From positions 62,001 through 126,000 of IMG/VR virus record IMGVR_UViG_3300030838_000001: DNA of 64,000 nucleotides; one strand, written 5' to 3'. Positions within the stretch are counted from its first letter, which is position 1. Each line of letters begins with the position of its first letter. Below are positions 1 to 8,387 of the stretch, in pieces. The notes under the pieces were generated by a model. The model saw only the letters and a program-made list of their open reading frames with translations. It was not told the DNA's origin and did not search any database. Origin of the DNA: a virus. A program made the translations under genes and the position numbers.

Positions 1-243
1 GCTGACGCTAATAACTCATTCGTATTTGGTTCTGCATCAACTACTAATTCTAATGCTGACTGGTCATTCATTTTAGGTAATGGAATTACAGCAAACACAC
101 CAAATACAGTATTTGTTGAAAGACTTAGTATCAAGACAGCTGGTCCATATGCAAATGATGCGGCCGCAGATGCTGATGTGAGTCTTGCATCAGGTGGTCT
201 TTATACTCTAACAGGTTCAAGAGTTGTTTATAGAAAACCATAA
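1..243 (+). CDS. C-terminal part of a probable tail fibre or structural protein (5' end outside window)
   Basis: The frame is open from base 1 and stops at 241-243, so only the last 80 residues are visible. They are rich in Ser, Thr, Asn, Gly and Ala and end in SRVVYRKP, a composition common at the C-termini of phage fibre and other virion proteins. A run of three alanines is encoded as GCGGCCGC at 160-167. The next gene starts 6 bp downstream, which suggests one transcription unit with the structural genes that follow. No family is recognised, and the fibre call rests on composition and neighbours only. Confidence 0.5.
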   Translation, partial: ADANNSFVFGSASTTNSNADWSFILGNGITANTPNTVFVERLSIKTAGPYANDAAADADVSLASGGLYTLTGSRVVYRKP

Positions 244-249
244 TAATAT

Positions 250-492
250 ATGCCAATATTAATAAAAAAAATAAGTGGAGAAGCCTTAAAGAATGTTAGC
301 GATAGCATTCTTTATGTTTCTGCCATTAACGGACAAATTCAAAGAGAAGACTATATTAATTTATATGGTTTCATTGGATATACCCAAAACTTAAGCAGAG
401 TTGAAGAGACTTCATTATTGAATAAACCTTCACCTTTTGGGTTAAAAAATGCTTATGATAATACAATAGTTACACTAGAAATAAATTATTAA
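250..492 (+). CDS. Small hypothetical protein in structural operon
   Basis: An 80-residue protein beginning MPILIKKISGEAL with no signal peptide, membrane segment or motif I recognise. It starts 6 bp after the upstream fibre-like gene, and its stop overlaps the start of the following gene by one base (TAATG). This indicates translational coupling inside the virion operon. The family is unknown; a small structural or fibre accessory protein is the simplest guess. Confidence 0.6.
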   Translation: MPILIKKISGEALKNVSDSILYVSAINGQIQREDYINLYGFIGYTQNLSRVEETSLLNKPSPFGLKNAYDNTIVTLEINY

Positions 493-1925
493 TGAGATAT
501 CAAGAACGCATATACATACAAAATGAGAATAAAGCTGTTAGAAATAAAGACATTTTAAATGTTAACATGAGTTCTGACATTTGTATTTTCGAGACACCTA
601 TGTTTTCATTCAGTGGTGGTACGAAATTAGACTGTAGCACAGGTGCTACCAGTGGTACATCTTATGTTATTACAGGTTCTACAGATACAATTCCTTTAAC
701 GTTTGATTTTACAGCAAATACAAGCAGTTTTATTAACACAAATGCGATATTTAAATACGAAATCTATAAGTATTCAGATGCAATTGGTGAATTCAACTCA
801 ACAGCCGTTTACAAATCAAACCAAATTCCATATTCTGCATTTAGCGCAACAAATTCTACTACACAATATATTCCTTCAAGTCAATTAGATTTAGATGGTG
901 AATATATTATTAAACCATTTTTCCAATATGGTGCATGTACTGAATTCATGAGCAAGCTTAATAAAAAAATAGATTCATCAGTTTATATTACAGGTACTAT
1001 TTATGGTATTTATAACCCTGAATTGGATTATTATTTTATTGCTGTTAGACAAGCTGAAGTGCCATTCTTTATTGGAAATACAACTAATAATCCACCAGCA
1101 TTTGCTTTATTTCAATCAGTTATTCCAGTTGAAAGCGGACAAACTCAAATTGTTATGTCTAATTTATTTGTTGGTGATTTTTTATTGTCGTTGAATGGGC
1201 TTATTCTTGCTAAGGATGTTGATTACGCTTATAGTGCTCAGATAATCAGTTTATCAGGTTCACTTGTTTCTGATGATATCGTAACAATAATTTACACAAC
1301 TGCTGGTTCTATTCAGTTTAGTAGTGATTATTATAATATTGGTGACCCTATTGTTAGTGGTGCTACTGATATGCAAGGAACAAATAGTGTTTATTTCAAC
1401 ACAACAACTGGAAAATATGAAGTTTATACCAGTATTACACCAGCAAGTGGTAACGCAATTGTTATGATGCTTAATGGTGCAACACTAGCAAGTGGGATTG
1501 ACTACTATCAATCAAGTACTAATCCAAAAAGACTTATTCTTGAAGGTGATTTAATGGTTGGAGATTTAATTACACTGGTTTATTTACCAGTAATTAGCAC
1601 TGCTGGTGGTTTAAATACCAACACTCCGCTAGTAACTTGGGTAGTTAGTAACCCACCAACACAAAATAATGGTTATTTTTCGTTAGAAGTAAGTACTGGA
1701 AATACATTTTCAAATTTTTATTATAGTGGAAATACACCATATGATATTGGTTCGAGTCATTATAGTGATTCATTTGTTGCAACTGGAAGTGTTGGAACCA
1801 AGCTATATTATAGAGTTAAGAATACAAAAGACTATGTAACAATATGTAATGATATTGTAAGTAGCGTTTCGTATAGTGAGATTATTCCAGTAACAATTCA
1901 AACTAATTCGATAAATACATATTAA
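492..1925 (+). CDS. Probable fibre/structural protein with two related beta-rich segments
   Basis: A 477-residue protein rich in Ser, Thr, Gly and Asn, with no membrane segment. Two segments look related: roughly residues 199-270, with FLLSLNGLILAKDVDYAY and DDIVTIIY, and 310-367, with VMMLNGATLASGIDYY and GDLITLVY. Both follow the plan hydrophobic strand, LNG, hydrophobic strand, (D/G)xDY, then a strand ending in IVTIIY or LITLVY, so a tandem beta domain as in fibre shafts is likely. It is coupled by a one-base overlap to the gene before it. Function beyond being a virion component is not shown by the sequence. Confidence 0.6.
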   Translation: MRYQERIYIQNENKAVRNKDILNVNMSSDICIFETPMFSFSGGTKLDCSTGATSGTSYVITGSTDTIPLTFDFTANTSSFINTNAIFKYEIYKYSDAIGEFNSTAVYKSNQIPYSAFSATNSTTQYIPSSQLDLDGEYIIKPFFQYGACTEFMSKLNKKIDSSVYITGTIYGIYNPELDYYFIAVRQAEVPFFIGNTTNNPPAFALFQSVIPVESGQTQIVMSNLFVGDFLLSLNGLILAKDVDYAYSAQIISLSGSLVSDDIVTIIYTTAGSIQFSSDYYNIGDPIVSGATDMQGTNSVYFNTTTGKYEVYTSITPASGNAIVMMLNGATLASGIDYYQSSTNPKRLILEGDLMVGDLITLVYLPVISTAGGLNTNTPLVTWVVSNPPTQNNGYFSLEVSTGNTFSNFYYSGNTPYDIGSSHYSDSFVATGSVGTKLYYRVKNTKDYVTICNDIVSSVSYSEIIPVTIQTNSINTY

Positions 1926-1940
1926 AATATTTACTATTAG

Positions 1941-1949
1941 ATATTTATT
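1941..1949 (+). promoter_or_regulatory. ATATTTATT motif, candidate phage promoter
   Basis: The motif starts 33 bp before the ATG at 1974, in a short gap between structural genes. It is one member of a recurrent set described in the findings. Confidence 0.4.
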
Positions 1950-1973
1950 AGTAAAATACATAAAAACAAACAT

Positions 1974-4115
1974 ATGAGTTACATAATTAAAAGTACAAGT
2001 CCATTTGTTAGCATTAAGTTAACACAAAAGGGTAGAGAGTCATTAGCACAAGGGAAATTAAATTTCTCATTTTGGGCTATTGGTGATTCTGAAATAAACT
2101 ACGGAAGAGAATCTATCGTCGATGCTAATCCTACTGATGTTACATTATCAGCGACTAGTATGGTTTTAAGACCGTTTGACCAACAACCAAATATAAAAAC
2201 ATTTATTACTCCAAGTAATAATACTGACCCATTCCAAGTAGTTAATAGTTCAGTTATAAACGTTGTAAAAGCAATTGTAAATAACCAAGCAACTGACAGA
2301 GGTTTCTTTAGTCAAAGCGGAAGTACATTTACAACACAAAGTGGTTCAACATATACTCCATATAACACAACAATAGCAAATACAGTTCTTAACGGTACTA
2401 ATGTACTTGCTATGACAACAACAAATGTTGCGGTTGGTGACCTTATTATGATTAAGGTTTCAAATACAACTCTTGGTAACGTAGTTCCTTTTGAAAATGG
2501 TAGAGCAATGCCGAATCTTTGGTTCAAGGCCCAAGCAGTTAGTGTTGGTTCAGTAACTCTTGATAGAAACCTACCAAATTATTCAGCACAATCAACTCTT
2601 TCTCAAGTATTTGTTTACAGAGGTGGTGAAGTTTATAATTCAATTGCAACTGGTAGTACAGTAGCTTATTGGGATTCAGGAACTCTTGCTTTTGATTCAA
2701 ACAACAGCATTACTTGTGATGATGTTCCAGTTTGGAATATGAACAATGTTTGGTGTGAAAACTTAGCTGGTATTACTGGTCTTACTACAACAAATCTTTA
2801 TGAAGACTACACCAAGTTTGGTTCATTCCCTTATTTAGGAACAAAGTACCCTTATTTGGAGTATGCGTGTGACGGAACTGGAATAACTCAATCAACAACA
2901 TTTGATTGTAACAACGCTGGTGATAGTTATTCTGATGATGTAAGCAAATCTATTAGTATTTTACACTACACAAACAATACAATATCAAGTCTTTATGGTG
3001 AATTTTTCTATACCGATGTTGATAATGGAAAATATGTTAGAATTTCGTTACCTGACCTTATGTATCATAGAAAATCAGGTACTACTGCTAGTGGAACTAG
3101 TATGGGTATGGATTTTGTTGCTACAGGTACTACAAAATTAATTCAAAATACAGATATTCAATATTTAGATTTATATGAGGATTCAGCTTTATTATCAAGC
3201 GGTTCAACAGCTCAAGTAGTTGGTAGGGTTTTCCCACAATTAAAAACAGTTGTTATCCATGATGATGAAATCGTGGCGGCTTCTTCTTACAAATCAAACC
3301 GTAATTGGACACTACCTGCATTGACTGCTTCATTACAGTCACCAAGTGGTGGTACTTCTACAGGTATGTTGGATGTTAACAAAACAATGTATATCACTTA
3401 TAGCTTACAAAATACGCTTGCAACTGGTTTAAAATCAAGTCTTCCTTGTCAAAAATACACAAAGATTACCAACAACACATCATCTGCTAAGGATATTGCA
3501 TTTAAAATGAGTGATACTGATTTACTTTCATTCATGCGTAAGATTGAATCAGGTTATGATGGTTATGGTTTCTATGCTGACAAATTTAAGTTGCTTTACC
3601 AAATCGTTGATGATTCTAATGATAGACCTGATGCTGGAGCTTGGAAAGAATATGATTTCACAAGTACTGCTATTACTGGTGGAGCTGGGCAAACAATAAA
3701 CCCTAAATTACTTGAAAATCAATCACCATCAACTCTTGGATTTATCCTTGATTCATTAAAGAATACAGGTGCTACAACGTTCGATTTGATTAGCTTGTTA
3801 AACTTGCCGACTAATCTTCAACCAACAAATTTACAGTTTGGTGATGAGAGATTCTTCTATGGTAACTTATCAACTTACATTGGTGCAACAATTTACAAAA
3901 CAATCTTTGATATTAGAATAAACGCTAGTCAATTTAACTCGACTACAAACCCTTCTAGAAGCAAAGATATTACAACAAGTCTTCCAAATATTAAGGTTAG
4001 TGAGATTGGAATTTACGATACAGATAAAAATCTTGTTTGTATTGGAAAATTATCAAATCCAGTAGCTCTTACAAACGGAAATACAATCATGATTGAGTTA
4101 AGTTTAGATTTCTAA
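1974..4115 (+). CDS. Structural protein with split tail-fibre connector-like ends
   Basis: A 713-residue virion protein. The N-terminus (about residues 8-45) has LTQKGRESLAQG followed by FSFWAIGDSEINYG, and the last 40 residues have VSEIGIYDTDKNLVCIGKL. Together these resemble the two halves of the P2 gpH-type N-terminal fibre domain (TxxG...LxxxAVGD...ELGLYDxxxxLIAV), here separated by about 600 residues of Ser/Thr/Asn-rich sequence. The next gene has the same ends and is a shorter paralogue. The start follows an ATATTTATT motif. I infer a baseplate- or fibre-proximal structural role; the link to gpH is by pattern only. Confidence 0.6.
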   Translation: MSYIIKSTSPFVSIKLTQKGRESLAQGKLNFSFWAIGDSEINYGRESIVDANPTDVTLSATSMVLRPFDQQPNIKTFITPSNNTDPFQVVNSSVINVVKAIVNNQATDRGFFSQSGSTFTTQSGSTYTPYNTTIANTVLNGTNVLAMTTTNVAVGDLIMIKVSNTTLGNVVPFENGRAMPNLWFKAQAVSVGSVTLDRNLPNYSAQSTLSQVFVYRGGEVYNSIATGSTVAYWDSGTLAFDSNNSITCDDVPVWNMNNVWCENLAGITGLTTTNLYEDYTKFGSFPYLGTKYPYLEYACDGTGITQSTTFDCNNAGDSYSDDVSKSISILHYTNNTISSLYGEFFYTDVDNGKYVRISLPDLMYHRKSGTTASGTSMGMDFVATGTTKLIQNTDIQYLDLYEDSALLSSGSTAQVVGRVFPQLKTVVIHDDEIVAASSYKSNRNWTLPALTASLQSPSGGTSTGMLDVNKTMYITYSLQNTLATGLKSSLPCQKYTKITNNTSSAKDIAFKMSDTDLLSFMRKIESGYDGYGFYADKFKLLYQIVDDSNDRPDAGAWKEYDFTSTAITGGAGQTINPKLLENQSPSTLGFILDSLKNTGATTFDLISLLNLPTNLQPTNLQFGDERFFYGNLSTYIGATIYKTIFDIRINASQFNSTTNPSRSKDITTSLPNIKVSEIGIYDTDKNLVCIGKLSNPVALTNGNTIMIELSLDF

Positions 4116-4118
4116 GAA

Positions 4119-5312
4119 ATGGGATATATTAATACAGCAACAACACTTACGTTAACTGCAAAGTTAACACCACTTGGTAGACAAAAACTTGTTTCTACTA
4201 ATAACGCACTTATAAAAACGTTTAGCTTAGGTGATTCTGACGCTAACTACTACGCAACCAAGACACTACCTACTGGTCAAGTGCCTAGTCTTGCTGGTAA
4301 TGTTGGCCCATATGTTAGTACTAGCAATAGTACAACACAATCTATTGGTCTTAAAAGCGTTCTTATGGTTAATACTTCAGGTTCTCTATACAAGCCTGTT
4401 GCATCACAATCATATACGATTCTTTCTGAGATAAAACCTAATGGTGTAAACGTAGTTACTGGTGCCAGTATTACTCAAAATGTCGTAGATAGAAATAATT
4501 TCGCTACTGATGCTCTTGTTAATTTATTTTATTCGTTCGGATTATCGTTGAATAGTGTTGGTGACTCATTATTTACAGCAACAACTTATACAAATGGTGG
4601 TTTTTCTAATACTGCTTTTAGTGGTCTTGCTCAATCTAAGATTCTTGTTATCGCTATCGATGGTTCACAATATGGTGAATGTATTGATGGTAAAACAATT
4701 AAACTTGAATTACCTACTTCTGCTGGAACATATACTATTTATAGTACTTATCAAGGTGGAGTTTCAAATACTTCACAATTAGATGCTTTAAATTCAGATT
4801 CTGCTAGTGTTCTTAGTAGATTTGGAAATAATGTTAGCGCATTGGTTTCTGATGATATTATGACACCTAACGGTGGTGACCCTGCATTGAGTTGGGCAAC
4901 TGGTTACGGAACTGCAAAGCCATTCTCATTGAATCAGAAACAACCTTATAATTTCCAAACAAACGCAAATCTAGGTGTAACAGCTGATACTCTTGTGGGT
5001 ATGGCTTACTTAGATAAAGGTTTCTTGGTTATTACGGACCCTACAATTGTAGGTAATTTTAGTAATATGGCTCCTACTATTACTCTTGATAGTGTTTCAA
5101 CTGATGTTTACCAAAGTATCACTTGTATTGCTGACAGAGGTGAGTTCGGTTCTACAACAAATCCTACATTTAATGTTGGTGATGTTCCTAGAATTACTGA
5201 AATTGGTTTATATGATGACGCAAGCAATCTTATTGCTGTAGCGAAAACTGATAAGCAAATTACCAAAAATGTGAATGAATTCCTTGCTTTAGGAATAATT
5301 ATTAGTCTTTAA
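4119..5312 (+). CDS. Structural protein, paralogue of the preceding gene
   Basis: A 397-residue protein starting 3 bp after the preceding gene. The N-terminus has LTAKLTPLGRQKL and then IKTFSLGDSDANYY, and the C-terminus has ITEIGLYDDASNLIAVAKTD. These match the ends of the previous protein and the P2 gpH-like fibre connector pattern, while the roughly 300 residues between them are different and shorter. The pair probably arose by duplication followed by divergence of the inserted region. A structural role at or near the baseplate or a fibre attachment point is inferred from this pattern and the operon. Confidence 0.6.
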   Translation: MGYINTATTLTLTAKLTPLGRQKLVSTNNALIKTFSLGDSDANYYATKTLPTGQVPSLAGNVGPYVSTSNSTTQSIGLKSVLMVNTSGSLYKPVASQSYTILSEIKPNGVNVVTGASITQNVVDRNNFATDALVNLFYSFGLSLNSVGDSLFTATTYTNGGFSNTAFSGLAQSKILVIAIDGSQYGECIDGKTIKLELPTSAGTYTIYSTYQGGVSNTSQLDALNSDSASVLSRFGNNVSALVSDDIMTPNGGDPALSWATGYGTAKPFSLNQKQPYNFQTNANLGVTADTLVGMAYLDKGFLVITDPTIVGNFSNMAPTITLDSVSTDVYQSITCIADRGEFGSTTNPTFNVGDVPRITEIGLYDDASNLIAVAKTDKQITKNVNEFLALGIIISL

Positions 5313-5361
5313 CCTTTATTTTATTTTTATCTTGATTAGATTAGGATAAAAAGATTAAAAA

Positions 5362-6018
5362 ATGGAAAAAGAATCAGAATTTTTATTGGCATTAGACGTA
5401 TCAACTTCAACAATTGGTATTGCTCTATTTGAAGACTTAGGTGATAAAGGGAAACTTAAATTGTTACACCACGTATCACCTAAAGTTAAGCCTAAGCCAA
5501 ATAATAAAATGGAAGAATTATTCAGAAAGGTTGAAATCTTCGAGAATGAATTCTTATCACACTATAGTGATGTTGGTATCACTAGAATCGTAATTGAGGA
5601 ACCTCTTTTACAATCAAATAACGTTTATACCATCGCAACTCTTCTTCGTTTTAACGGAATGATTTCTAAATCTTGTTGGGACACCATTGGTGTGGTCCCT
5701 GAGTTCATTTCTTCATACGATGCACGTAAGTATGCCTTCCCTGAACTTATGGCCGTTAGAAAGGCTAAAAAAGATGGAACTCCTTTGCCTGAAAAAACCA
5801 TAGCTAAAAATACACCAGTTCTTTTTGGTGACTATGCTTTTGATATAGATAAAAAATATGTTCTTTGGGAGAAAGTAGCTGATTTAGAGCCACAAATAAC
5901 TTGGTTCTTCGATAAAAACAACAAACTTAAAAAAGAAACATTTGATACATCTGATGCGTATACTGCCGCACGTGGTTATATGAACAAGATGGGTTATTGG
6001 AAAATCGAAGATAAATAA
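5362..6018 (+). CDS. RuvC-like Holliday junction resolvase
   Basis: A 218-residue protein with an RNase H-type fold signature. It opens with LALDVSTSTIGIALFED (Asp12), continues with RIVIEEPLL (Glu79/Glu80), then FISSYDARK, and ends with FDTSDAYTAARGYM (Asp195/Asp198). This is the order of acidic residues in RuvC-type nucleases, which cut four-way DNA junctions. In T4 the role is filled by the unrelated endonuclease VII (gp49), so this phage probably uses a RuvC-type enzyme to resolve recombination and packaging intermediates. It precedes primase, 38 bp away. No ATATTTATA motif precedes it. The length is close to RuvC (about 170-220 residues). Confidence 0.75.
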   Translation: MEKESEFLLALDVSTSTIGIALFEDLGDKGKLKLLHHVSPKVKPKPNNKMEELFRKVEIFENEFLSHYSDVGITRIVIEEPLLQSNNVYTIATLLRFNGMISKSCWDTIGVVPEFISSYDARKYAFPELMAVRKAKKDGTPLPEKTIAKNTPVLFGDYAFDIDKKYVLWEKVADLEPQITWFFDKNNKLKKETFDTSDAYTAARGYMNKMGYWKIEDK

Positions 6019-6019
6019 A

Positions 6020-6051
6020 TTTGTGTGAATAAATCTTTTTTCGTACCTTTG
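6020..6051 (+). promoter_or_regulatory. Bacteroidota-type promoter for primase
   Basis: TTTG at 6020-6023 and TACCTTTG at 6044-6051 are separated by 20 bp, matching the Bacteroidota -33/-7 consensus TTTG and TAnnTTTG. The primase ATG is only 5 bp beyond the final G, so the mRNA would be leaderless or nearly so. Confidence 0.65.
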
Positions 6052-6056
6052 TCCCT

Positions 6057-7031
6057 ATGGCAATGTTATTAGTTAATATATTAGAGAGTTTTCTAGGGGA
6101 TGTTAGAAAGCATAACGAAGATACGGGACAAATCACTTTTGATTGTCCTGCGTGTTCCGCTGAGCAAAACATGCCTGATGGAGATGGTAAAGGAAACCTA
6201 GAAGTTAACTATAATCGTAGTATTTTCAAGTGTTGGGCCTGTCAAGACACCAATAACATGCATGGAGTGATAATGAAGCTCCTTAAAAAGTATGCCACCC
6301 CTAAGAATATACGTGATTACCTACTAGTTAAACCTGATGCTGATACCATTACACCCCTAGAGAAGAAGGAAGTTGTAGTTACTCTACCTGAAGGCTATAA
6401 AAAACTATCAGAATGTACTACCAAGGATTTTAAATACGGTCAAGCAATGAAATATTTGCGTGAACGTGGTATTACTGATGAAATAATCAGGTATTTTGAA
6501 ATAGGATATACATACAAGGGTGATTTTTTCAATAGAATTATCATTCCATCGTATGATTCTGAAGGAAAATTGAATTATTTCATTGCAAGATGGTTTGGAA
6601 ATGAGTATACGAAGTTAAAATACATCAATCCAACTGCCGAAAAACAAGAAATAATATTCAACGAAGGTAAAATTAACTTTGATGCAACGATTTATCTTGT
6701 TGAAGGGGTTACCGACCATATTGTTGTTCCAAATTCTATACCTCTATTAGGAAAATACATCTCAGATAAGCTTATGGACCTGTTACATGACAATGCTAAT
6801 GGTAATATAGTAATTGTTCTAGATGATGATGCCTATGAGGATGCTAAGATTCTATACCACCAACTTAATTTTGGTAACCTTAGAGATAGAATACGTATAG
6901 TAAAGATACAGAATATTGAGGGTCATGACCCGTTGGACCCGTCTAAGATATTTGAAAAGTGGGGTCCTAAAGCTATTGTTAGTTTATTAAGAAGTGCTTT
7001 TAAACTGCCTGAGACGGATTATTACGTATAA
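6057..7031 (+). CDS. DNA primase (zinc-binding plus TOPRIM), DnaG/T4 gp61-like
   Basis: A 324-residue protein. An N-terminal zinc ribbon has CPAC at residues 30-33 and CWAC at 59-62. A TOPRIM domain follows, with YLVEGVTDH (Glu216) and IVIVLDDDAYEDA (Asp256-258), the acidic residues that bind metal for primer synthesis. It should act with the DnaB-type helicase encoded at 45874. It is short compared with bacterial DnaG (about 600 residues), close to T4 gp61 (342), and has no C-terminal helicase-binding domain of DnaG length. A TAnnTTTG promoter lies directly upstream. The last 32 bp overlap, tail to tail, the minus-strand gene that follows. Confidence 0.85.
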   Translation: MAMLLVNILESFLGDVRKHNEDTGQITFDCPACSAEQNMPDGDGKGNLEVNYNRSIFKCWACQDTNNMHGVIMKLLKKYATPKNIRDYLLVKPDADTITPLEKKEVVVTLPEGYKKLSECTTKDFKYGQAMKYLRERGITDEIIRYFEIGYTYKGDFFNRIIIPSYDSEGKLNYFIARWFGNEYTKLKYINPTAEKQEIIFNEGKINFDATIYLVEGVTDHIVVPNSIPLLGKYISDKLMDLLHDNANGNIVIVLDDDAYEDAKILYHQLNFGNLRDRIRIVKIQNIEGHDPLDPSKIFEKWGPKAIVSLLRSAFKLPETDYYV

Positions 7032-7524
7032 TTTTAAGTAATTCATCTCTATCAGGATTACCTTTTTTCATAACAACCGTAGCTTTATCATCACTATATG
7101 ACTCTAACTCAGGGTCATTCGCTAAGCCTTGAATCATCTTTGTAAAATTTGGGTTCAAGGTTCTTGCTTTTGTTACATATATATGACCGAAATCCATAAT
7201 GAAAGCTTTCATTAATTTTGGAGCAACACCCATTCCTTGTAATTTATCTGATAAAAACAAGTGTGGATGAAAATATGTACCTTTAATTTGTTGAATGCTG
7301 AAAACTATTGAATCAGAAAACTTATTCAATTCAGGATTTTTAAATTTTACATCAAAATAGAATGTTGATACACCATCGTCTTTTTTAACATCAAGAATAA
7401 TATCGTGCCACGTAATGTTTTTTAACATTTGTAGGTCTTCAGGTGTTGGTTGTGTATTTTGTGGTAAATCAAATGATGGCATACTCACAGCCTCACGAAT
7501 TTTATCTTTTATAAACTTCTTCAT
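7000..7524 (-). CDS. GNAT-like acetyltransferase-fold protein
   Basis: A 174-residue protein on the minus strand. A central stretch, HLFLSDKLQGMGVAPKLMKAF (about residues 88-108), contains QGMGVA, which fits the acetyl-CoA pyrophosphate-binding loop (Q/R)xxGx(G/A) of GNAT enzymes. A terminal strand TVVMKKG near residue 150 fits the fold's last strand. The N-terminus MKKFIKDKIREAV is lysine-rich and amphipathic. The substrate is unknown. The gene converges on primase and its 3' end overlaps the primase 3' end by 32 bp. A TATAAATAT (ATATTTATA on its own strand) lies 11 bp upstream. The GNAT call is tentative. Confidence 0.5.
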   Translation of the reverse strand: MKKFIKDKIREAVSMPSFDLPQNTQPTPEDLQMLKNITWHDIILDVKKDDGVSTFYFDVKFKNPELNKFSDSIVFSIQQIKGTYFHPHLFLSDKLQGMGVAPKLMKAFIMDFGHIYVTKARTLNPNFTKMIQGLANDPELESYSDDKATVVMKKGNPDRDELLKIIRNNPSQAV

Positions 7525-7534
7525 AACTTTTAAT

Positions 7535-7543
7535 TATAAATAT
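7535..7543 (-). promoter_or_regulatory. ATATTTATA motif upstream of the GNAT-like gene
   Basis: On the minus strand the sequence reads ATATTTATAATTAAAAG and then the start codon, about 19 bp from motif start to ATG. It has the same orientation relative to its gene as on the plus strand. Confidence 0.45.
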
Positions 7544-7569
7544 TTGGAACCTACAAGAAAAAATAGTGT

Positions 7570-8265
7570 TTAATATTTTTTTCTATTTAAATTACCTTCA
7601 TAAATAATACCATTAATTTCTCTCGTTGTTGACCATAAAGGTCTTAAGTTTTCTAATGAATTTACAATTATTATTGGTGTATCTTTATTATAAGTAACAA
7701 TTGGTTTGATATGGTCAATATGCCACTCACCATAATTTTCCCAAGTCATACCATCTGTGAACAACGATTCAAGATGTGATTTAAGTTCTAATGCTGAATA
7801 ACCTAATAAATTAATCGTTTTATTTTCCTTTTTTTGACCTAACCGTTTTAATGAATTATTTAATACATTTCTCCAAGCTATTATATGTTTTATTTTATCA
7901 CGATATTCTTTTGTTTTACCACTTTCTTTATAAAATTGTTGTCTTTCTTTTATTTTAGATTTATTATCGTCTGAATATTTTTTAACTGAAGCTTTTATTT
8001 CATCTTTATTATCAATGTAGTGTTTTGCTCTTCTATCTTTATTTTTATCACTTTTAGAATATTTATTATTTTTTTGTTTCACCTTATCTGGATTATTATT
8101 AACCCAAATCTTATATTTTTCTTTATTTTTTTCGCTATAATTTTTGTTTAAAGTACTTTGACATGATTTACAAATATATTTCAAATTATCTTTAGGGTCA
8201 TTACCTTTATTGTATTCTGTTAATGATTTATCTTCTAAACATTTTCTACAGTTTTTAGTTTCCAT
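7570..8265 (-). CDS. Free-standing HNH endonuclease with N-terminal zinc finger
   Basis: With the start at the ATG at 8265 the protein is 231 residues. CRKC at 6-9 and CKSC at 32-35 form a likely zinc finger. A long Lys/Asn-rich helical linker follows, and then the HNH core WHIDHIKP (His182, Asp184, His185), with NSLENLRPLW and REINGI downstream. Homing endonucleases of this kind are common beside DNA polymerase genes in T4-like phages; this one sits divergently upstream of the polymerase. An in-frame start at 8292 is possible but would run through the TATTTATAGT motif, so 8265 is preferred. The AAA/AAT-rich codons are more skewed than those of its neighbours, in keeping with a mobile gene. 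Confidence 0.75.
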   Translation of the reverse strand: METKNCRKCLEDKSLTEYNKGNDPKDNLKYICKSCQSTLNKNYSEKNKEKYKIWVNNNPDKVKQKNNKYSKSDKNKDRRAKHYIDNKDEIKASVKKYSDDNKSKIKERQQFYKESGKTKEYRDKIKHIIAWRNVLNNSLKRLGQKKENKTINLLGYSALELKSHLESLFTDGMTWENYGEWHIDHIKPIVTYNKDTPIIIVNSLENLRPLWSTTREINGIIYEGNLNRKKY

Positions 8266-8275
8266 ATTTCTTTTT

Positions 8276-8285
8276 ACTATAAATA
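8276..8285 (-). promoter_or_regulatory. TATTTATAGT motif upstream of the HNH gene
   Basis: On the minus strand TATTTATAGTAAAA lies about 20 bp before the chosen ATG at 8265. It is a variant of the recurrent ATATTTATA motif and helps decide the start codon. Confidence 0.4.
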
Positions 8286-8286
8286 G

Positions 8287-8317
8287 TTGCAACTATTGAA
8301 AAAATTCGGTAACTTTG
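8287..8317 (+). promoter_or_regulatory. Bacteroidota-type promoter, first of two before DNA polymerase
   Basis: TTG at 8287-8289 and TAACTTTG at 8310-8317 are spaced by 20 bp. The -7 element forms the left arm of a perfect 9-bp inverted repeat (8310-8330). Confidence 0.5.
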
Positions 8318-8330
8318 TCATACAAAGTTA
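8310..8330. repeat. Perfect inverted repeat between the HNH and DNA polymerase genes
   Basis: TAACTTTGT and ACAAAGTTA flank the spacer CAT, giving a 21-bp palindromic site. Each arm contains TAACTTTG, so the site presents a -7-like element on both strands between divergent genes. It could be an operator or a divergent promoter. Confidence 0.6.
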
Positions 8331-8351
8331 AAAAAAAATCTTGGTTATCTC

Positions 8352-8382
8352 TTGCATTTACCTTAATTTGGTCGTACCTTTG
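8352..8382 (+). promoter_or_regulatory. Bacteroidota-type promoter proximal to DNA polymerase
   Basis: TTG at 8352-8354, 20 bp, then TACCTTTG at 8375-8382. The start codon is at 8404, and an ATATTTATA motif (8388-8396) lies between the two. Confidence 0.6.
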
Positions 8383-8387
8383 TATAA

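Noticed and set aside
8266-8292. Upstream in-frame start for the HNH gene, adding MQLFIVKRN
   Set aside because: The extra codons run through the TATTTATAGT motif; the ATG at 8265 has normal spacing to it and is followed directly by the zinc finger.
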